A DNA stretch of 11,976 nucleotides, taken from Deltaproteobacteria bacterium (lineage in GTDB: Bacteria > Desulfobacterota > DSM-4660 > Desulfatiglandales > B25-G16). The position numbers and the translations under genes are program-made. Location: positions 1 through 11,976 of the forward strand of contig JAGYMO010000331.1 in the NCBI GenBank assembly GCA_018400255.1, in the 5' to 3' direction. This document shows positions 7,942 through 11,976 of the stretch, in pieces. Positions within the stretch are counted from its first letter, which is position 1; each line of letters starts with the position of its first letter. Below the pieces are notes generated by a model that saw nothing but the letters and a program-made list of their open reading frames with translations, did not search any database and was not told the origin of the DNA.

Positions 7942-8940
7942 ATGAGAGCATGGATTTTAGACAAACAGTCAAAAATTGAGGAAAAACCACTTAGGTTTGA
8001 AGAGGTTGAAACACCTGAGCCCGCTGGTAATAAAATAAGAATAAAGGTATATTCATGTGGTGTCTGCAGAACCGATATACATATCGCAGAGGGTGATCTT
8101 CCACTAAAAAAAGCCCCATTAATACTTGGTCATGAGATCGTTGGTGTTGTTGATGAAACGGGTAAGGATGTAACATTTTTTAGGAAAGGCGACCGAGCGG
8201 GAGTAGCTTGGCTGAATAGTGCGTGTGGAAAATGCAAATTTTGCTTATCTAAAAAAGAAAATCTTTGTGCCGAGGCAAAGTTTACTGGTTGGGATGAAAA
8301 CGGGGGATATGCTGAATTCACGGTCATAGATGAAAATTTTGCATACCATTTAACGGATAATATGTCCTTTGAGGAGCTTGCCCCTTTAATGTGTCCAGGA
8401 ATTGCTGGTTATAGATCCTTTAAACTTGCTGATGTTAAAGAGGGTGAAAAACTTGCTCTTTATGGTTTTGGACCAACGGCTTCCTATGTTTTACAGGTTG
8501 CCAAATATTTGGGAATAGAGGTGTTTGCAATTACCAGGAGTGAAAAGAACAGGGATGTTGCAAAGGAACTCGGCGCGGATTGGGTTGGGAGTTATGAAGA
8601 TAAACCCCCTGAATTAGTTGATGCAGGCATTATATTTCCGCCTGCAGGAAACCTTGTAGAATTTGCACTATCTCAGCTTGATAGAGATGGTCGACTGATT
8701 CTTGCCCCGGTATATATGACACCTATAGAGATAAAAGACTACAGTAACATTTGGCTCGAACGTTCTATAAAATCTTTAGCCCATATATCCAGAGATGATG
8801 GGAGGGAGTTCCTTAAAATAGTCGGAAAAATAGATATTAAAACAAATAAAGAGGTGTTTCCTTTTGAGAAATTAGATGAAGTCCTTCCTCTTGTAAAACA
8901 TGGAAAAATAAAAGGAAATGCAGTCATAAAAATCTGTTAA
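7942..8940 (+). CDS. Zinc-dependent medium-chain alcohol dehydrogenase (predicted NAD(P)-dependent oxidoreductase)
   Basis: This predicted cytoplasmic MDR-superfamily dehydrogenase (332 residues) interconverts an alcohol and an aldehyde or ketone; the substrate cannot be read from sequence. Catalytic-zinc ligands are visible: C42 in CGVCRTDIH, H64-E65 in LGHEIVG, and C151 in PLMCPGIAGY. Structural zinc ligands are C95, C98, C101 and C109. The Rossmann motif is GFGPTA (175-180) rather than the usual GxGGxG. That feature, together with IIFPPAG and a C-terminal stretch around SLAHISRDDGREFL, resembles from memory the adh_fam_2 type (TIGR02822, which includes mycobacterial AdhA). The second Rossmann strand ends ITRSEKNR with no acidic residue, hinting at NADP(H) over NAD(H); this is inference. 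Start: ATG with AGGAA (7932-7936) 5 nt upstream, overlapping the nnr stop. Shared transcription suggests an nnr-linked role in reduced-cofactor metabolism, but adjacency is the only evidence. Confidence 0.93.
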   Translation: MRAWILDKQSKIEEKPLRFEEVETPEPAGNKIRIKVYSCGVCRTDIHIAEGDLPLKKAPLILGHEIVGVVDETGKDVTFFRKGDRAGVAWLNSACGKCKFCLSKKENLCAEAKFTGWDENGGYAEFTVIDENFAYHLTDNMSFEELAPLMCPGIAGYRSFKLADVKEGEKLALYGFGPTASYVLQVAKYLGIEVFAITRSEKNRDVAKELGADWVGSYEDKPPELVDAGIIFPPAGNLVEFALSQLDRDGRLILAPVYMTPIEIKDYSNIWLERSIKSLAHISRDDGREFLKIVGKIDIKTNKEVFPFEKLDEVLPLVKHGKIKGNAVIKIC

Positions 8941-8950
8941 ACCTTCCAGG

Positions 8951-8982
8951 GAATGTTACTATCATATTGTACATTCTATTTT
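8951..8982 (+). terminator. Possible weak terminator of the nnr-dehydrogenase operon
   Basis: GAATG-T-TAC (8951-8959) pairs with GTACATTC (8969-8976), one T bulged, 9-nt loop, followed by TATTTTG. It begins 11 bp after the dehydrogenase stop. It is AT-rich with an imperfect T-run. GGAATGTT (8950-8957) also pairs perfectly with AACATTCC (8999-9006), so two folds compete. Confidence 0.35.
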
Positions 8983-9059
8983 GAATAACTAAAGAATCAA
9001 CATTCCGTTAGCCTACCAATTATAAGCCGGACCCAAATTTATTTAGCGGTCATTGTAGA

Positions 9060-9087
9060 TTGACAGGTAGCACGGGGAGCATAAAAA
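9060..9087 (+). promoter_or_regulatory. Candidate promoter for the two-component operon
   Basis: A consensus -35 TTGACA (9060-9065) is followed after 16 nt by TAAAAA (9082-9087, 4 of 6). The resulting leader would be about 200 nt and would include the direct repeats at 9103 and 9131. The -35 is strong and the -10 is weak. Confidence 0.35.
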
Positions 9088-9290
9088 AATTAGGCGCATA
9101 AATTTGATAGTATGCTTTTAAACCAATGGCTTTGATAATATAAACATGCGGCGCCTTGTTAAAGACCCAAAAAACACAAATTCAATTTTGTCCTTGAATC
9201 CATGGAATGCCTTTATTTTATCTACAATCCGAAATTATCATCTAAAATGACTTTTTACGAAACCATCAAGTTTGCTCATTTATTTTGTAT

Positions 9291-11021
9291 ATGCGTATGA
9301 CTGATGAACATAAAAATAAAACGCAACTCATAAAAGAGATAGATGAGTTAAGATGTCAGATTACTATACTTAAAAATCATGAGGCTGAAAGGCAACAGGC
9401 TACACAGAGGGTTGAACATCTTAATCTCATTCTGAGGGCCACTCGAAGAGTCGACCAGCTTATTAGCAAGGAAAAGGATTGCGTAAGTTTTATCAAGGGT
9501 GTCTGTAAGAGTATGACAACAGATTGTGGCTGTTATAATTCATGGGTAGCAGTTTTAGATGAATCTAAAAATTTGGTGGCTACTGCGGAGTCAGGCTTAG
9601 GAGATTTATTTTTTCCCATGTTGGAAAGGCTTGAAAAAGGCGAATTCACCGACTGCGCTTTAATGGCCTTGTCAAGATCAAAGCCTGTTTTAATAAAGGA
9701 TCCGTTATCATCCTGTCTTGACTGCCCCCTGGCCTCTGTATATAATGAACGATGTGCGGTAACATGCAGGCTAGAATACGATGGAAATGTTTATGGATTA
9801 TTGTCTGTTTCTATTCCTAGAGAATTTATTTTAGACGGAGAAATTGAGCAATTATTCGGAGATGTAGCTGATGATATTTCTTTTGCGCTTCATAGCTTTA
9901 GGCTAAAAGAGGAGCGTAATTGGGCGGAGGGTGCTTTAAGGAAAAATGAAGAGAAATTAGAAAACATCCTTCATGGCTCGCCAATTCCCACGTTTGTTAT
10001 TGACAGAAATCATATTGTAACCTATTGGAACAGTGCTCTGGAAAAGGTCACCGGGTTAAATGCAAAGGATGTAGTGGGGAATAGTAAACAATGGAGGGCC
10101 TTTTATAGCCAGGAAAGACCATGTCTTGTTGATTTGATGGTAGATGGAAAGATAGGAGATATACATGAATATTATCATGGAAAATATCGAACATCTGATT
10201 TGATACCAGGGGCATATGAAACTATCGGCTATTATCCAAAAATGGGTAGTGGTACAGGTAAATGGCTTTTGGTAACAGCAGCCCCATTAAAGGATTCTGA
10301 GGGAAAATTAATAGGCGCTATAGAGACTTTACAAGACATAACCGAGACAAAAAAGGCGGAACAGCAGGTAAAGCTCCTATCCAAGCAGATTATCGAGATA
10401 CAGGAAAGAGAAAGAGAGTCTATATCACGGGAGATACATGACAATGTTGGACAACTCTTGGGCGCTTTAAAGATGGGCCTTTCAAGGGCTAATAGAAAGA
10501 TACCTCAAGATTTGTCTGTTGTTAAAGAGCAGTTAAGTGAGCTTTTAAATCTTGCCAACAAAACGATAAGTGAAATACGTGAACTCTCCCATGTGTTGCA
10601 CCCGCCCTTGATTGATGATTTAGGGGTAATATCCGCGTTGGAAGAGCTATGTCAAGGCTTTAAAAGGTATTCTAATATTAGAATTAATTGGTCTTTTGAG
10701 CCTATTAAGGAGACCCTTAAACCCATAGTTAACATTACAATATATAGGCTTTTTCAGGAGGGTCTAAATAATATATTAAAACACAGCAAGGCTACAGAGG
10801 CATATCTTTCACTTACGTCAACTGAGAACACAATACGTATTATTATTGAAGATAATGGAGTCGGATTTGCAGTAAGTGATATTTTTTCCCCTTCAAGGAT
10901 GACAAAATGTCTTGGCTTGGTTAGTATGAAAGAAAGGTTTTCACTTATTGAAGGAAAACTGAAGATTAACTCTATACGTGGGCGGGGTACAAAGATTATT
11001 GCATGGATAGAAATGGAGTAA
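9291..11021 (+). CDS. Cytoplasmic GAF-PAS sensor histidine kinase (HisKA_3, NarX/UhpB class) with a four-cysteine GAF
   Basis: This is the sensor kinase of a two-component system; its likely partner is the response regulator encoded 4 bp downstream. No membrane segment is visible, so it should sense a cytoplasmic signal. Order: short coiled coil (about 8-45), GAF domain (about 45-205, with CLDCPLASVY and YGLLSVSIP), linker helix, PAS domain (about 220-350, starting LENILHGSPIPTFVID and ending QDITETKK), HisKA_3 dimerisation domain with the phosphorylated His383 in SREIHDNVGQ, then the HATPase domain with N-box QEGLNNILKH near 489, EDNGVGF near 520 and GRGTKI at the end. The catalytic motifs are complete. 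The GAF carries C142, C145, C155 and C159 (C-x2-C-x9-C-x3-C), plus C79 and C81, which suggests a metal, Fe-S or thiol redox sensor (inference). The start is uncertain: ATG 9291 and ATG 9297 are in frame, with a TTG at 9285, and none has a visible Shine-Dalgarno. Confidence 0.93.
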   Translation: MRMTDEHKNKTQLIKEIDELRCQITILKNHEAERQQATQRVEHLNLILRATRRVDQLISKEKDCVSFIKGVCKSMTTDCGCYNSWVAVLDESKNLVATAESGLGDLFFPMLERLEKGEFTDCALMALSRSKPVLIKDPLSSCLDCPLASVYNERCAVTCRLEYDGNVYGLLSVSIPREFILDGEIEQLFGDVADDISFALHSFRLKEERNWAEGALRKNEEKLENILHGSPIPTFVIDRNHIVTYWNSALEKVTGLNAKDVVGNSKQWRAFYSQERPCLVDLMVDGKIGDIHEYYHGKYRTSDLIPGAYETIGYYPKMGSGTGKWLLVTAAPLKDSEGKLIGAIETLQDITETKKAEQQVKLLSKQIIEIQERERESISREIHDNVGQLLGALKMGLSRANRKIPQDLSVVKEQLSELLNLANKTISEIRELSHVLHPPLIDDLGVISALEELCQGFKRYSNIRINWSFEPIKETLKPIVNITIYRLFQEGLNNILKHSKATEAYLSLTSTENTIRIIIEDNGVGFAVSDIFSPSRMTKCLGLVSMKERFSLIEGKLKINSIRGRGTKIIAWIEME

Positions 11022-11025
11022 GAAC

Positions 11026-11694
11026 GTGAAAAAAAAGATAAAGATTGTTCTGGTTGACGATCATAGGATTTTTAGAAAGGGCCTAAAATCTCTCCTTTCA
11101 GAAAATCCTAACATAGAGATTTTGGCAGAGGCCGAGGATGGCGCTCAAGCGCTTGAGATTTTAAGGGACTATACCCCGGATATAGTTATTATGGATATAG
11201 GAATGCCAAAAATGGATGGAATAGAGGCTACGCGGCTATTGAAAGAGAGACATCCAGAGATGGAGGTTATTATTCTTTCGATGTATTCTAAAAAGGCCTA
11301 TATTGATCAGGTATTAAAAATGGGAGCAAAAGGATACGTATTGAAGGATTCTGATGAAGAAAACCTAATAGCTGCTATAAATACTGTATATAATGGAGGT
11401 TATTACCTTGATTCACCGGTTGCAGATCAAGTATTGTCTGACTATTTTAAAGGAGGCTCCAAGAAGGAGCTTAAAGAGCAGTCAAATCCATTGTCAGAAA
11501 GAGAAAAAGAGGTGCTTAGGCTTCTGGCCGAGGGGCATACTAACCAAGAGGTAGCGGACATTCTCTTTATAAGCAGGAAGACAGTTGAGAATCATAGAGC
11601 ACGCATTGTCCATAAAACAGGAGTTCAGGGGCAGGTAGGTCTGACAAAGTATGCCGCAAGAATAGGTCTTATTGATTTAGACTTGTGGAGTTAA
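11026..11694 (+). CDS. NarL/FixJ-family response regulator (REC plus LuxR-type HTH)
   Basis: This DNA-binding regulator (222 residues) is very probably phosphorylated by the kinase encoded just upstream. The receiver domain (about 5-121) has the acidic pair D11-D12, the phospho-acceptor D57 in VIMDIGMPKMDG, a conserved Ser in ILSMYS, and the Lys of GYVLKDSD. The C-terminal LuxR/GerE helix-turn-helix (about 152-216) reads LSEREKEVLRLLAEGHTNQE, then ISRKTVENHRARI, a textbook match. The start is GTG, chosen because GGAG (11015-11018) inside the end of the kinase gene lies 7 nt before it; a 4-bp gap implies translational coupling. Its targets cannot be read from this window. Because regulators of this class bind short inverted repeats, the dyads upstream of the kinase (8941-9290) and downstream of this gene (11721-11741) are possible sites, but this is untested. 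Confidence 0.96.
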   Translation: MKKKIKIVLVDDHRIFRKGLKSLLSENPNIEILAEAEDGAQALEILRDYTPDIVIMDIGMPKMDGIEATRLLKERHPEMEVIILSMYSKKAYIDQVLKMGAKGYVLKDSDEENLIAAINTVYNGGYYLDSPVADQVLSDYFKGGSKKELKEQSNPLSEREKEVLRLLAEGHTNQEVADILFISRKTVENHRARIVHKTGVQGQVGLTKYAARIGLIDLDLWS

Positions 11695-11720
11695 AATAAC
11701 GAGGAGAATATTTCATGGGG

Positions 11721-11741
11721 TTATAACAAAATCAGTTATAA
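11721..11741. repeat. Perfect inverted repeat downstream of the response regulator
   Basis: TTATAAC (11721-11727) and GTTATAA (11735-11741) are exact reverse complements, separated by AAAATCA. It is too AT-rich and lacks a T-run for an intrinsic terminator. The 14-bp centre-to-centre spacing of the arms would fit a dimeric regulator site, or it could be chance. Confidence 0.45.
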
Positions 11742-11976
11742 GCTTAACATATTATCAATACATAAGGATATCATCTTAATTTTTCTATTATCATTTTTTT
11801 CTAATGTTGTTTTAAATGAAAGTTAACGAATATGATGAAGACAAATTTTCGCATTAAATATTTGCCTCTATCAAGGTTCGAATAGGGAATAATTTAATGG
11901 CATATTTCATACGTTATATGCTTGCAATCCGCCACACCCCCCACATACCCCCATAGACAATTAGGTGTATTTCATC

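Larger units (their letters stand above)
8941..9290. other. Gene-free region between the dehydrogenase and the two-component operon
   Basis: No open reading frame on either strand exceeds about 15-20 codons with a plausible start. The region holds a bulged hairpin right after the dehydrogenase stop, a second distal copy of its arm, a promoter-like pair at 9060-9087, two 11-bp direct repeats (9103-9113, 9131-9141), distant arms AGGCGC (9092-9097) and GCGCCT (9151-9156), and a short motif (9249-9269) next to the kinase start. It probably combines a transcription end, the control region of the kinase operon, and perhaps the remnant of a dispersed element. Confidence 0.6.

Noticed and set aside
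9068..9081. A sigma-54 promoter suggested by TAGCAC followed by GAGCA
   Set aside because: The -24 GG is broken to AG, and the distance to GC is two bases short of the consensus.
11897..11956. A 19-codon ORF starting ATG GCA near the right edge
   Set aside because: Its translation is Pro/His-rich because of the C-run, with only a weak AGGGAA upstream and no recognisable family.
1..11976. tRNA, rRNA, CRISPR arrays, transposases, integrases and toxin-antitoxin genes
   Set aside because: I looked for cloverleaf ends, regularly spaced repeats and the usual protein motifs and saw none.

Overview
The window is AT-rich chromosomal DNA from a bacterium, most likely an anaerobic member of the former Deltaproteobacteria (Desulfobacterota). 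That placement is an inference. It rests on the soluble GAF-PAS-HisKA_3 sensor kinase, whose wording I associate from memory with sulfate-reducer relatives, on the smc-ftsY pairing, and on a short intergenic motif at 9249-9269 that I recall as frequent in such genomes. Nothing here is a species marker. I see no rRNA, tRNA, CRISPR array, transposase or phage gene.

Layout. The left third runs leftward. It holds the 5' end of ftsY (SRP receptor, cut by the window edge) and a complete smc gene (chromosome condensation ATPase, 1184 codons). A 255-bp AT-rich region with back-to-back promoter candidates separates smc from a rightward gene for an exported protein. That protein has two LysM domains and a C-terminal part that I do not recognise, built from a visible tandem duplication. 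After a 213-bp gap comes a tight two-gene operon: nnr, a fused NAD(P)HX epimerase and dehydratase for cofactor repair, and 8 bp later a zinc-dependent medium-chain alcohol dehydrogenase. About 350 bp without a gene follow. They contain small inverted and direct repeats and probably the control region of the next operon. That operon is a two-component system: a cytoplasmic GAF-PAS histidine kinase of the NarX/UhpB class and, 4 bp after it, a NarL/FixJ-type response regulator. The last 280 bp hold no convincing gene but do contain an orphan ribosome-binding site, a dyad and a G-rich tract.

How it fits together. Smc and FtsY are housekeeping proteins for chromosome segregation and membrane-protein targeting. 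The LysM protein should act in the periplasm at peptidoglycan. Nnr and the dehydrogenase may be linked through nicotinamide cofactors, but adjacency is the only evidence. The two-component system probably reads a cytoplasmic redox or gas signal, because its GAF domain carries a C-x2-C-x9-C-x3-C cluster and no membrane segment. Its target genes are not visible.

The best candidates for something undescribed are the duplicated module in the LysM protein and the four-cysteine GAF sensor. I found no clear new defence, mobile or RNA system.
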